From Pseudomonadales bacterium (lineage in GTDB: Bacteria > Pseudomonadota > Gammaproteobacteria > Pseudomonadales > Azotimanducaceae): 45,248 bases of DNA. The notes below the pieces were generated by a model. That model was not told the DNA's origin and did no database searches. It saw only the letters and a list, made by a program, of their open reading frames with translations. Shown here piece by piece: positions 16,577 to 25,078 of this stretch (position 1 is the stretch's first letter; every line of letters begins with the position of its first letter). The DNA lies in assembly GCA_029251375.1 (NCBI GenBank), contig JAQXDL010000025.1, positions 1 through 45,248 of the forward strand, written 5' to 3'. Both the position numbers and the translations under genes were made by a program.

Positions 16577-18019
16577 TTATTCTGGCGGTGTACGTATAAC
16601 CAGATTACGTATTTCAGTCATGTCTTCCATTGCGAAGACAATACCCTCTCTACCAATCCCTGAATCTTTCACGCCACCGTAAGGCATGTTGTCAACACGA
16701 TAGGATGGCACGTCACCGACGACAACGCCGCCCACTTCCATTTCGTCCCAGGCTTGCTGCACTTTGTAGAAGTCACGGGTAAAGATGCCCGCTTGCAAAC
16801 CAAATTTGCTGTCATTAACCATCGATATGGCTTGATCCCAGCTTGAGAATTTTTGCAGAACGGCAGCAGGACCAAATGCCTCTTCCACACACAAGTCTTG
16901 GTTAAGTGGCACATCTTCCATCAGTGTGGCATCTAACATGGCACCGTTGCGCGAACCGCCGCAAAGGATCTTGCCACCGGCGGCGGCCGCAGATTCAATC
17001 CAACCATGGAGTCGAGTCGCTTCACTTTCTGAAATCATTGGTCCGATAAAAGTCTCTCTAACTTTAGGGTCGCCCTTTATCAGCGTGGCAGTTTTAGCCA
17101 CTAACTTGGCTTTCATTACATCGTAAATATCTTCATGAATCATAATGCGCTGGACGCCGATGCACGATTGACCCGACTGATAGAAGGCGCCAAAAATAAT
17201 TCTATTGACTGCGTCATCTAGATTTTTTGTGTCTGCATCAACAACAACAGCCGCATTGCCACCAAGTTCCAACACAACCTTCTTCTTACCGCATCGTGCT
17301 TTCAAATCCCAACCGACACCGGGTGAGCCGGTAAACGATAACAACTTAAGTCGGTCGTCAACGGTAAACAAATCAGCGCCGTCACGCGAACAAGCCAGTA
17401 TTGAAAACGCGCCTTCCGGCAGATCAGTTTCGGCTAACACCTCGCCCATAATGATCGCACCTAATGGGGTCCGAGATGCTGGTTTCATGACAAATGGGCA
17501 ACCCACTGCAAGCGCAGGAGCAATCTTGTGCGCAGCAAGATTGAGCGGAAAGTTAAAAGGCGAGATGAATGAACAGGGTCCAATAGGCACACGCTTCCAC
17601 ATTCCCTGGTAGCCTTTTGCACGAGGCGAAATATCCAATGCCTGTAATTCACCGTGCATACGCGTCGATTCTTCGGCTGCAATCTGGAAGGTATCGATTA
17701 AACGCGTCACCTCTCCTTCTGCGTCATTGATTGGCTTGCCCGCTTCAATGCACAGCGCCATGGCTAGCTCGTCGAAGCGCTCTTTAAAACGGGTAACGCA
17801 ATGCTCAAGGACAGCCTTCTTCTCATAGGATGGCATTTTCGCCATGGCTTCAGTCGCTCGAACTGCACCCGCAATGCCTTCATCAATCGCCGCGGCGTCT
17901 GCCAACGCAACACGCGTAGCAACCTCGCCTGTATATTTATCAGTGACCTCAAGGTCCTCGTTGGCGTAAACCGCTTTGTTGTTTAGATAGTATGGGTATT
18001 TGGCCTGAAGCGTGGACAT
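16577..18019 (-). CDS. NAD(P)-dependent aldehyde dehydrogenase
   Basis: A 480-aa aldehyde dehydrogenase superfamily enzyme. N156 (in ISPFNFPLN) stabilizes the oxyanion, the general base is E251 in LELGG, and the nucleophile is C286 in QSGQSCIGVQR. The ISPFNFPLN and CIGVQR segments recall the GapN/lactaldehyde/phosphonoacetaldehyde dehydrogenase branch rather than betaine aldehyde dehydrogenase; the exact aldehyde cannot be read. It follows the acetolactate-synthase-like gene after 92 bp on the same strand, with an imperfect palindrome in that gap. A keto-acid decarboxylation product could be its substrate; this is inference. Confidence 0.92.
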   Translation of the reverse strand: MSTLQAKYPYYLNNKAVYANEDLEVTDKYTGEVATRVALADAAAIDEGIAGAVRATEAMAKMPSYEKKAVLEHCVTRFKERFDELAMALCIEAGKPINDAEGEVTRLIDTFQIAAEESTRMHGELQALDISPRAKGYQGMWKRVPIGPCSFISPFNFPLNLAAHKIAPALAVGCPFVMKPASRTPLGAIIMGEVLAETDLPEGAFSILACSRDGADLFTVDDRLKLLSFTGSPGVGWDLKARCGKKKVVLELGGNAAVVVDADTKNLDDAVNRIIFGAFYQSGQSCIGVQRIMIHEDIYDVMKAKLVAKTATLIKGDPKVRETFIGPMISESEATRLHGWIESAAAAGGKILCGGSRNGAMLDATLMEDVPLNQDLCVEEAFGPAAVLQKFSSWDQAISMVNDSKFGLQAGIFTRDFYKVQQAWDEMEVGGVVVGDVPSYRVDNMPYGGVKDSGIGREGIVFAMEDMTEIRNLVIRTPPE

Positions 18020-18044
18020 AGAAGCTCTCCGATTTTTTAATGCG

Positions 18045-18066
18045 TATATTTTACACGTAGAATATA
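18045..18066. promoter_or_regulatory. Imperfect palindrome upstream of the aldehyde dehydrogenase
   Basis: Arms TATATT-T-TAC and GTA-G-AATATA form a 22-bp symmetric site with one mismatch per half around a 2-nt centre. It ends 26 bp before the aldehyde dehydrogenase start, inside the short gap after the ThDP enzyme gene. It fits a dimeric repressor or activator site; AT-richness raises the chance of coincidence. Confidence 0.45.
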
Positions 18067-18111
18067 AACGTTAGATGAGGGACCCTAGAGCCCCCCATGA
18101 TCTCTGCATCG

Positions 18112-19764
18112 TTAGATAGACGCTGAGTGTTTTTTGATATCGACATTGAGTATTCGGTCGTTGTCGATATAGTCCACAGGACAATCAATCAGGTGTACAC
18201 CCGGCGTGGAAAGCGCAGTATCAAGAATCCCGGGCAATGCTTCAGCAGATTCTACCCGATGGCCAATACCACCGTATGACTCAACATACTTAACGAAATC
18301 TGGATTACCGTACTGCAAACCCCAATCGTCAAAGCCCATGTTCGCTTGTTTCCAACGGATCATGCCGTACGAGTTATCGTTAAGAATCAACACAGCGATA
18401 TTCATCTTCTCGCGCACCGCTGTTTCCAGCTCTTGAGAATTCATCATGAATCCACCGTCACCGCAGATCGCAAGTACCTTACGGTCAGGATGCACCATGT
18501 GTGCGGCCATAGCCGACGGCAGCCCTGCTCCCATGGTTGCCAATGCGTTATCCAGCAGAACCGTGTTGGGCTGGTGTGCGCGGTAGTTACGAGCAAACCA
18601 AATTTTGTAAACACCGTTGTCCAAGCAGATCATGCCATCGTCAGGAAGTGCATCTCGCACTAATTTTACGACATGCTGTGGATAGCAAGGGAAGCGGGCA
18701 TCGTCTGAACCTTCTGAGACATTGGCGTCATGATGTTCACGTACTGCCATCATACGGCTGAAGTCCCAGCCAGCTTCTGCGCTGGTCTTAACGTCGTTCT
18801 TCATTTGCCAAACTGTGTTACCGACATCGCCAATGACCTCAATTTGAGGGAAATAGACCGGGTCTACCTCCGCCGTATTGTATGAAATGTGGATGACCTC
18901 TGTACTACCGGCTTTCATAAAGAACGGTGGTTTTTCAATCACATCATGACCAACATTTAGGATTAGATCGGCAGCCTCTATGGCTCGGTGCACATAATCG
19001 CCTGCCGATAGAGCAGCACAACCCATGAACAATGGATGGCGCTCATCAACCACACCCTTACCCAGTTGGGTGGTAACAAACGGAATACCGGTTTTATCAA
19101 TAAATTCTGTCAGCATCTTTGATGTCATTTTACGGTTGCCACCAGCACCGATAATAATGATGGGTGATTTCGCGTTGTGCAGCTTTTCAAGCGCTATGGC
19201 GATACTCTTACCCTCTGCAATAGGTCTTCGCACTGACGACGCTGGAATCGGACGCTCGTCTGTTTGTTCATCAGCAATATCTTCCGGAAACTCGATATGA
19301 ACGGCACCGGGCTTTTCTTCCTCGGCAACTCGATACGCTTCACGAACGCGTGAGGGAATGTTATCGCCGGCAACCAACGAAACTGCGTATTTAGTGATCG
19401 GCTTCATCATCTCGACCACATCGAGAATTTGGAACCGGCCTTGCTTGGATTTTTTCACAGGTTTTTGACCAGTGATCATCATCATGGGCATCCCTCCTAG
19501 CTGAGCGTAAGCAGCAGCCGTAGTGAAGTTGGTCGCACCCGGACCCAGCGTCGATACACAGACACCAGTCTTACCGGTTAAACGTCCGTAGACAGATGCC
19601 ATGAAACCAGCGCCCTGCTCATGACGTGTTAGTACTAGTTTGATTTTTTTTGACCGACTAAGACTGTCGAGAAAATCGAGATTTTCCTCTCCAGGAATGC
19701 CGAAAACATATTCGCACCCTTCGGCCTCAAGACACTCAATAAATAGATCTGATGCTTTAGTCAT
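18112..19764 (-). CDS. Acetolactate synthase large-subunit-like ThDP-dependent enzyme
   Basis: A 550-aa thiamin-diphosphate enzyme of the acetolactate synthase/benzoylformate decarboxylase family. The catalytic Glu is in LTRHEQGAGFMA near the N terminus, and the ThDP/metal motif GDGGFMMNSQELETA with the later N-DNSYG segment is in the C-terminal third. The start is placed at the second ATG (MTKASDL) because GGAGAAGAAG lies before it; the first ATG six codons earlier has no SD. No small regulatory subunit gene follows; the next gene is an aldehyde dehydrogenase. A catabolic role, or a 2-keto-acid decarboxylase/carboligase role, is likelier than branched-chain biosynthesis. This is inference from context. 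Confidence 0.9.
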   Translation of the reverse strand: MTKASDLFIECLEAEGCEYVFGIPGEENLDFLDSLSRSKKIKLVLTRHEQGAGFMASVYGRLTGKTGVCVSTLGPGATNFTTAAAYAQLGGMPMMMITGQKPVKKSKQGRFQILDVVEMMKPITKYAVSLVAGDNIPSRVREAYRVAEEEKPGAVHIEFPEDIADEQTDERPIPASSVRRPIAEGKSIAIALEKLHNAKSPIIIIGAGGNRKMTSKMLTEFIDKTGIPFVTTQLGKGVVDERHPLFMGCAALSAGDYVHRAIEAADLILNVGHDVIEKPPFFMKAGSTEVIHISYNTAEVDPVYFPQIEVIGDVGNTVWQMKNDVKTSAEAGWDFSRMMAVREHHDANVSEGSDDARFPCYPQHVVKLVRDALPDDGMICLDNGVYKIWFARNYRAHQPNTVLLDNALATMGAGLPSAMAAHMVHPDRKVLAICGDGGFMMNSQELETAVREKMNIAVLILNDNSYGMIRWKQANMGFDDWGLQYGNPDFVKYVESYGGIGHRVESAEALPGILDTALSTPGVHLIDCPVDYIDNDRILNVDIKKHSASI

Positions 19765-20099
19765 AGTCTTCTTCTCCGACATTGGGCATTCGTGTGCCCC
19801 ATTATTGTTATAACTGCAGGAAATAGCTCAGAAGTCGCGAAATTGACAGCAGTTCCTATCAAGTTCACAAAAACCATCGCATACAGCAGTAAGCTTTTGC
19901 TAAGGGGAGCATAGACTAAAAGCTCTTCAAAACCCACAATATCGGTAAACCTGCACAGACCTGTTAGCTGGATGTGAAGTTACAGAGCCGGTTTAGAAGC
20001 AAAAAGCGGTTCGCACAGAGTGAAATTGTTGGCCGAAACAACTAAAAGCCGCTTCAACCTTAGCGTATAAAATCACGAACTTGGCCGGTCTCAATCCGC
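19765..20099. other. Intergenic region upstream of the ThDP enzyme gene
   Basis: About 335 bp with no gene. It should contain the promoter of the minus-strand ThDP-enzyme operon. A weak nested inverted repeat is visible: AAGCGG (20004-20009) with CCGCTT (20049-20054), enclosing TTGTT/AACAA. This could terminate transcription from the DUF3604 pseudogene. Nothing else stands out. Confidence 0.35.
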
Positions 20100-22067
20100 T
20101 TAGTACCGGCATAACTCAGTCTCGATAAACCTAGTCTCGCCCAGTCTTAACCAAATGGGCGAACCCCACGCTATTTCTGTGACCGTCGACGGGGAATCAT
20201 CGATGGGTTCACGCCCTAATCGCAAACTGTCGTAGGTGGTCCAGCGGCAGGTTGGGTTCTGTACCACTCTCACATAATAAAAAGCATCTTCGTCAGGGCT
20301 ATAATCCGGATCAGTCCAAAGCGTTTTCAGCTCTGAGGCACCGGCAGTTTTGTCCCAACTGCAGTCATTCAGACTCACCTTGGCATTATTGTCGTCGCAC
20401 TTGCCCGTCACGGCGTTTAATGTTGATCCACCGCAGGCAACATCGTAAACCAGCTCTTGCCGAGTGGCCGCATCTACCCAACCCTTAACAACCTGAATTT
20501 TTGCCAAGGGCGCATTGTCTGGATCTTGAGCCGCCCAGATAAACAAAGAGACACTACCGGTTTCCGAATCATTCGCGTACAACCTTCCACCCATCGGTAC
20601 CCCGTATTCATAAGCTGCGGCCAAATCACCGGTGCTGACAATATCGGTTGGCAACTCGAACCCAGCAAAGGTGCGAAGCCTGATGCGCGTGCCACTCGTT
20701 GCGTACACTTCTTTGCGTTTCATGGCATCGAATAAATCTTCACGAGTATTATCAGGTGCCCATACTGCTGCCAGGCCACCCGGATTGTTGTTCCTGATGC
20801 CTGTGACATTGTCTTTTGAAAGTCTGCGCTGCGCAGGTGAAGAGACAAATGTCGTTGCACCGCGATAGTCCCACTCCTCTGTGTCGCCGGGATTCGAATT
20901 ATGCGTATCGGTTGAACCAATCAGAGCAAATTCAAGGGGATTAACACCGATTTTATCTTCTAACGCTTAACCGATTTGCAGTCCGTCGCGGATCATTGCC
21001 GTCGGATAAATACAGGAAGTTTCCTGACCGATTTAGCAGGCTGGGAAAAATTGTTCGTACCCACATTCTTCATCACCCGCACCAAACGCGACCGAGCATT
21101 CTGAGTTGCCTTTTATCTGTAACATTTCTACCAAAGGCTCGTTTCGTTCTCTGAGTCTCCAGTCGGCTTCAGTGTATATTGCCCCATCGATTGTTTCGCC
21201 GGAAAATGCCAGCCCCCAGGTCTTGTTCGGGTTGTGAGGAATCGTTAGAAACTGACAATCATTCTCGCAAGTTGCTTCGAGCTCCTTCCACAACTCTATC
21301 TCTGACATCGCATCAAACGAGGCCACTGCATGTTTTGGAACATCCATTAATCTGAAAACTATGTTGCGATGGTGCTTACCCCGGTCAGGCAAAGCAGGCG
21401 AATACTCATAAGCTGCAAAAGTGGTAAATTTACCTGGCTGGTAATGACGATCGGCAGCTTCCTGGATCTGTTGCCAGGTATCCGCCGCAAAATTTCGCTC
21501 ACGTGCAGGGTCTCCATTAAACGCATCATAACGCCTCACAGGCGGCCGTTGTTGCGCCCCACCACGCAACTCCAAAAAACCGAAGATTGACGGTGTCTCC
21601 ATCAAATTGCACTCTCCGATACCCGCGTCACTCAAGTCAGGACTGTCGCAGCCTATTCGACGACCAAAGGTTTCCGCATGGTCCGTCAAGGCCGCAAAAT
21701 CAAGCGGACGAGTGAGCTCGATTCGTTCACCCGCACGGATCGTGCCGCTGGCACCTTTTGCGATCCGGTAGGCTGTATCCATATCCATTCGATTGCCAAA
21801 CAGATAGGCATCACTGGAAATACTCGTGTGTATATGAAGATCGCCAAAATAAACGCTTTTCAGTGGGTTTGCCGGTTGTGCCTCAAAGGGTTTTCTTTCT
21901 GGACAATAGAACGCTTCTTCATTTTGCTGGCTAACAATCTCTTTTACTGCTGCGATGTCTGCCTCAGTGTTTGGCAGTAAAAGCGCGTTTGAAAATAATG
22001 ACAATCGATAGCCACCAAAAACCAATGCAGCGAATACCACCAGCCCGACCCACTTTTTCCAGTTCAT
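20100..22067 (-). pseudogene. DUF3604 family protein gene with two in-frame stop codons
   Basis: Read straight through, this frame encodes a full-length DUF3604 protein: an N-terminal membrane anchor (start MNWKKWVGL at 22067), the PHP-like YFGDLHIHTS metal motif, DHAE, the IPHNPNK motif, a GSTDTHNSNPGDTEEWDYRG block and the MKRKEVYATSGTRI block, ending ETELCRY. Two TAA codons break it, at 21033-21035 and 20967-20969, without any frameshift between or after them. Each is one base from a sense codon that would fit (for example GAA and TTA). The C-terminal part has no good restart until Met of MKRKEV. It is thus a recently inactivated gene unless the stops are sequence errors or recoded. Family members are predicted metal-dependent hydrolases of unknown substrate. 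A longer start at 22160 is possible but lacks support. Confidence 0.85.
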
Positions 22068-22093
22068 TGACGAATTTCCAAACAAATTTAATA

Positions 22094-22129
22094 TTATCAT
22101 TATGCTAACCTTATTTAACGCAATGATAA
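22094..22129. promoter_or_regulatory. Inverted repeat in the DUF3604/TetR divergent promoter
   Basis: TTATCATT (22094-22101) and AATGATAA (22122-22129) are perfect 8-bp inverted repeats 20 nt apart, between the DUF3604 pseudogene and the divergent TetR gene. This is a plausible operator for the TetR protein, though the sequence is AT-rich and chance cannot be excluded. Confidence 0.4.
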
Positions 22130-22174
22130 ACGTAGAGTGATCAACTCGCAAGAAAGACAAAAAAGGATCGATTA

Positions 22175-22864
22175 GTGGACGTCAACCCAAAAGAGCCAAA
22201 CATAGATAAGAAGAAAGAAAAAAAGACAGAAAAAAAGAAAGCACCTAAGCAGAAGACGCCGACGAAACAAAAACGCAGTCGCGCTGAAACCGAACGACGA
22301 CTCATTGATGTTGCCCTTGAACTGATCAGAGACAACGGTGTACTTGCAGGGCTGAATCTTCGTCAAGTTGCCGAGGGGGCTGGCGTTAATCGAGGTAACA
22401 TCTACCATTACTTCGGGTCGCGGCAGGAGTTGCTACGTGCTGCAATCAATCGACAATTTGACGCAATTGTTGACTCACTCACCAAGCACAAACCACGCGC
22501 GAGCTTCGTCGCGCGAAGGCTTCGATCCTTTCACTCGAACATCAACAACGACACTAATGACAGCATGTTACGCGCCCTTATGGTGCTCGACGGGGATGAT
22601 ACGGTCGATCCAATTCCACTTTACGAGGCCGCTCTTAGTCAACTACGTCAAGACGTCATAGACGGCGATATTGATCGTAGTCATGATCTTGCTGCATTGC
22701 AGGTACCAATCTCTGCGCTGTTACGAGGTTATAGAATCTTCCGTCTGCCTTATGCAAAACGCGTTGGCCTTGCGCCGAAGGAACTTGATATCCGAGTAGA
22801 AAAAATTGTTCGCATATGGCTCGAAGCCATGGCACAGCCGCCGACAGACGCGAGCAAACATTGA
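22175..22864 (+). CDS. TetR family regulator with a lysine-rich N-terminal tail
   Basis: A 229-aa regulator. Residues 1-35 form a Lys-rich, disordered-looking tail (about half Lys in residues 12-32). The TetR HTH follows at about residues 40-85, with LNLRQVAEGAGVNRGNIYHYF as its core. The C-terminal domain is a typical helical ligand domain. The start is GTG, with AGGA 8 nt upstream. It is divergent from the broken DUF3604 gene, which may have been its target. The basic tail could add non-specific DNA affinity; this is inference. Confidence 0.88.
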   Translation: MDVNPKEPNIDKKKEKKTEKKKAPKQKTPTKQKRSRAETERRLIDVALELIRDNGVLAGLNLRQVAEGAGVNRGNIYHYFGSRQELLRAAINRQFDAIVDSLTKHKPRASFVARRLRSFHSNINNDTNDSMLRALMVLDGDDTVDPIPLYEAALSQLRQDVIDGDIDRSHDLAALQVPISALLRGYRIFRLPYAKRVGLAPKELDIRVEKIVRIWLEAMAQPPTDASKH

Positions 22865-22929
22865 AACGGCTCACAAACACCCAACGCAATGAGGTTACGC
22901 AATAATGCTGACAAAATGCTTCAATACGC

Positions 22930-23757
22930 TTACTGCAACCTTAAACGCCGATCCTTTTCGTGCCAACTAGATTCAAGCCAGATGCGCGCGTCTGTGATAT
23001 CGGCAACAGTACAGTTGTTAATAACAACGTCGATGGTTGGGCTGGCGCCATGCAGGCAGCGCCAAAAATTAGTTTCTTGATTACGATACACAATGCTTAA
23101 ATCGACAACAGGCGTATCAGCCGGGGCTGACTCGAGCGCAATTTTAAGGCCGCCGGGCTTTGGTTTGAGTAGATGCTGGTAAGGCGACCCTTGAGCCTGA
23201 TGTTTCGCGGCCGTAAAGCGAGTGCCTTCCGCAAAAATTAACAACGCGCCCCGCTCTCTTGATAGAACGTCCGATGCAGATTTAATCGCAGCAAAATCTT
23301 TTTGCCTAGCATTGTCGCCTTGACCACGGTTCAAGCGGGGAAAATTTAGCGCGTAGCAAATCCAGCCAACAATCGGCACCCAAACCAATTGCCGTTTGAT
23401 TAAAAATTTCAGTATAGGTCCCTGGCCGGTAACCGTATGTTGAATAATAGGAATGTCGAACCAGGACTGATGATTGCTAACAACTATCGGCGACGGGTGA
23501 TCAGGCAATTGACCAATGATATTGATGCGGATTCCAATGACTTTCGTCATCCAAAAACTGTCAACCAACACCGCGGAACGATAAATGAATTCAAGCACCT
23601 GCTGGCAAATCTTGGTCACCAGAGGAATGGGCAATAGTATCTTTAGAAGCGAAACAGTCAGCAGTGGTATTAACCAGAATGACAAGTTAGCGACAACCCA
23701 TAGGGCTGACACAAGGCTGATTGCCTGACGGATGAACTTCTGCATAATCTGCTTCAT
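22930..23757 (-). CDS. PlsC-type 1-acyl-glycerol-3-phosphate acyltransferase-like protein
   Basis: A 275-aa acyltransferase. The HxxxxD motif is H96-x4-D101 in NHQSWFD, and the third-block motif FAEGTRF lies further on. N-terminal hydrophobic segments at about residues 12-47 anchor it to the inner membrane. It resembles the YihG/LCLAT-like branch by the NFPRLNRG segment. It probably acylates a lysophospholipid in phospholipid synthesis or remodelling. An upstream AGG lies before the ATG at 23757. It is convergent with the TetR gene (about 65-bp gap). Confidence 0.88.
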   Translation of the reverse strand: MKQIMQKFIRQAISLVSALWVVANLSFWLIPLLTVSLLKILLPIPLVTKICQQVLEFIYRSAVLVDSFWMTKVIGIRINIIGQLPDHPSPIVVSNHQSWFDIPIIQHTVTGQGPILKFLIKRQLVWVPIVGWICYALNFPRLNRGQGDNARQKDFAAIKSASDVLSRERGALLIFAEGTRFTAAKHQAQGSPYQHLLKPKPGGLKIALESAPADTPVVDLSIVYRNQETNFWRCLHGASPTIDVVINNCTVADITDARIWLESSWHEKDRRLRLQ

Positions 23758-23902
23758 TTTTGCCTATCTTAACACCAGCTAGAGAAAACGAGACCGAGTG
23801 TTTATTACTTTCGCCCATTAACACCAACGCCTGCTTTTCCCCGCAGCGTCGAACAACCCAGTCACTAGCCCTTAAAGGTTGAAGTTAAATTAGGGAGGCT
23901 AG

Positions 23903-24019
23903 GTAAAAGATCGAAACGGAAACCAAATACACGCGACAGATGTTAGATTGGACTTTCAGCCGCCACCTTTAACCATTGGGTTAAACCTGTCGGCTGTTCA
24001 ATTTGCTTCGATCTTTTAC
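23903..24019. other. Nested palindromic element (candidate structured RNA or MITE)
   Basis: Outer arms GTAAAAGATCGAA (23903-23915) and TTCGATCTTTTAC (24007-24019) are a perfect 13-bp inverted repeat. Inside, CAGCCG (23957-23962) pairs with CGGCTG (23991-23996), and TTTAACC (23968-23974) pairs with GGTTAAA (23979-23985) around an ATTG loop, with a symmetric 5x5 internal loop between these two stems. No ORF uses this stretch. It sits in the 466-bp gap (23758-24223) between an acyltransferase and a nitroreductase on the same strand. Confidence 0.55.
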
Positions 24020-24024
24020 AATTA

Positions 24025-24060
24025 TTTGGATCAATTGTTTGGATCAATTATTTTGATCAG
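24025..24060. repeat. Short 13-bp tandem repeat
   Basis: Two near-identical 13-bp units TTTGGATCAATTG and TTTGGATCAATTA (24025-24050) are followed by a decayed third (TTTTGATCAG). They directly follow the nested palindrome. No function is evident. Confidence 0.6.
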
Positions 24061-24223
24061 AGTCAGTTTAACTGCCTCTGGACGCCGTTGTTGGATTGGA
24101 ACATGCCATCGCTGCAAGCCGCTAACTGATTGAACATGAGCAAGCCCGAGGGCGTTAGATTAACAAGGGCTCGCGCAGGCACACGCAAACCCTTTGTGAA
24201 CTTCACCCCGAACTATTTGTTAT

Positions 24224-24901
24224 CTAGTCATCAAAACCTAGAAACCGAGCAGCTTCGTCAACGGTCTTGCGCTCTGAGACGACCGCGTTGGCTGGGAAAC
24301 TTTCATCCGGCCAGCCCAGCGCGACAGCCTTCATAATCACCTGATCGTCGGCAATACCGGCATGCTCACGCACGACCGGCGACTGCATAATGCCCTGGCT
24401 GTTAATGACCGCACCCAGACCGCGAGACCAAGCTGCGTTTACCAATGCGGTTGTGACAGCGCCACAATCAAACGCTGTGTCATCGCTGCCCGCCAACTCT
24501 TTGTCATAAGTAATAATCACGCAAACCGGTGCATCGAACTGGCGAAAACCGCGCAGCACCCAATCAAGGCGCCCCTCTTTATCTTCCCGCTCGATACCCA
24601 TGGCAGAGAACAATTGCTTAGCAACGCCAACTTGACGATCACGATGTTGCCCGGCGAACGCCTCGCCGATGCGAAATTCGCGCGAATGCGGCACACCCGC
24701 CATATTACGCTCCGTGTTACCGGCGCGAATACGGTCCAATGGTTCACCGGACACGACAGTAAAGTTCCACGGTTGCGTGTTCATCGAAGACGGTGAGCGC
24801 ATGGCTAATTCTAAAACTTCTTTAACCAGTGCTTTTGGCACTGGGTCGGATTTGTAGCCGCGAATGCTGCGGCGTCCGAGTAGGACATCATCAAATTGCA
24901 C
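24224..24901 (-). CDS. Nitroreductase family protein
   Basis: A 225-aa FMN-dependent nitroreductase-fold protein. The N-terminal RRSIRGY motif (residues about 9-15) binds the FMN phosphate, SSMNTQPW follows, and the C-terminal ALGWPDESFPAN segment carries the usual late FMN contacts. A 33-codon longer reading to 25000 exists, but family proteins begin just before RRS; GTG at 24901 with GAGAGA upstream is chosen. Members reduce nitro groups, enones or quinones with NAD(P)H. The substrate is unknown. Confidence 0.88.
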   Translation of the reverse strand: MQFDDVLLGRRSIRGYKSDPVPKALVKEVLELAMRSPSSMNTQPWNFTVVSGEPLDRIRAGNTERNMAGVPHSREFRIGEAFAGQHRDRQVGVAKQLFSAMGIEREDKEGRLDWVLRGFRQFDAPVCVIITYDKELAGSDDTAFDCGAVTTALVNAAWSRGLGAVINSQGIMQSPVVREHAGIADDQVIMKAVALGWPDESFPANAVVSERKTVDEAARFLGFDD

Positions 24902-25078
24902 GTTTAATCTCTCTCTATAAAATGGCGATAGTATACAAAAAAAAATTTTTGGTAACGATAAACCTAGCCGCCGCCTCGGATAGGTTTCAAAATCCTGCAA
25001 CCCTTATCCAGTGAGCCTATGGCCTACATGAACAGCTCGACGTGAGCGGCTCATGCATCTAGACTGTGTCAGCATCTA

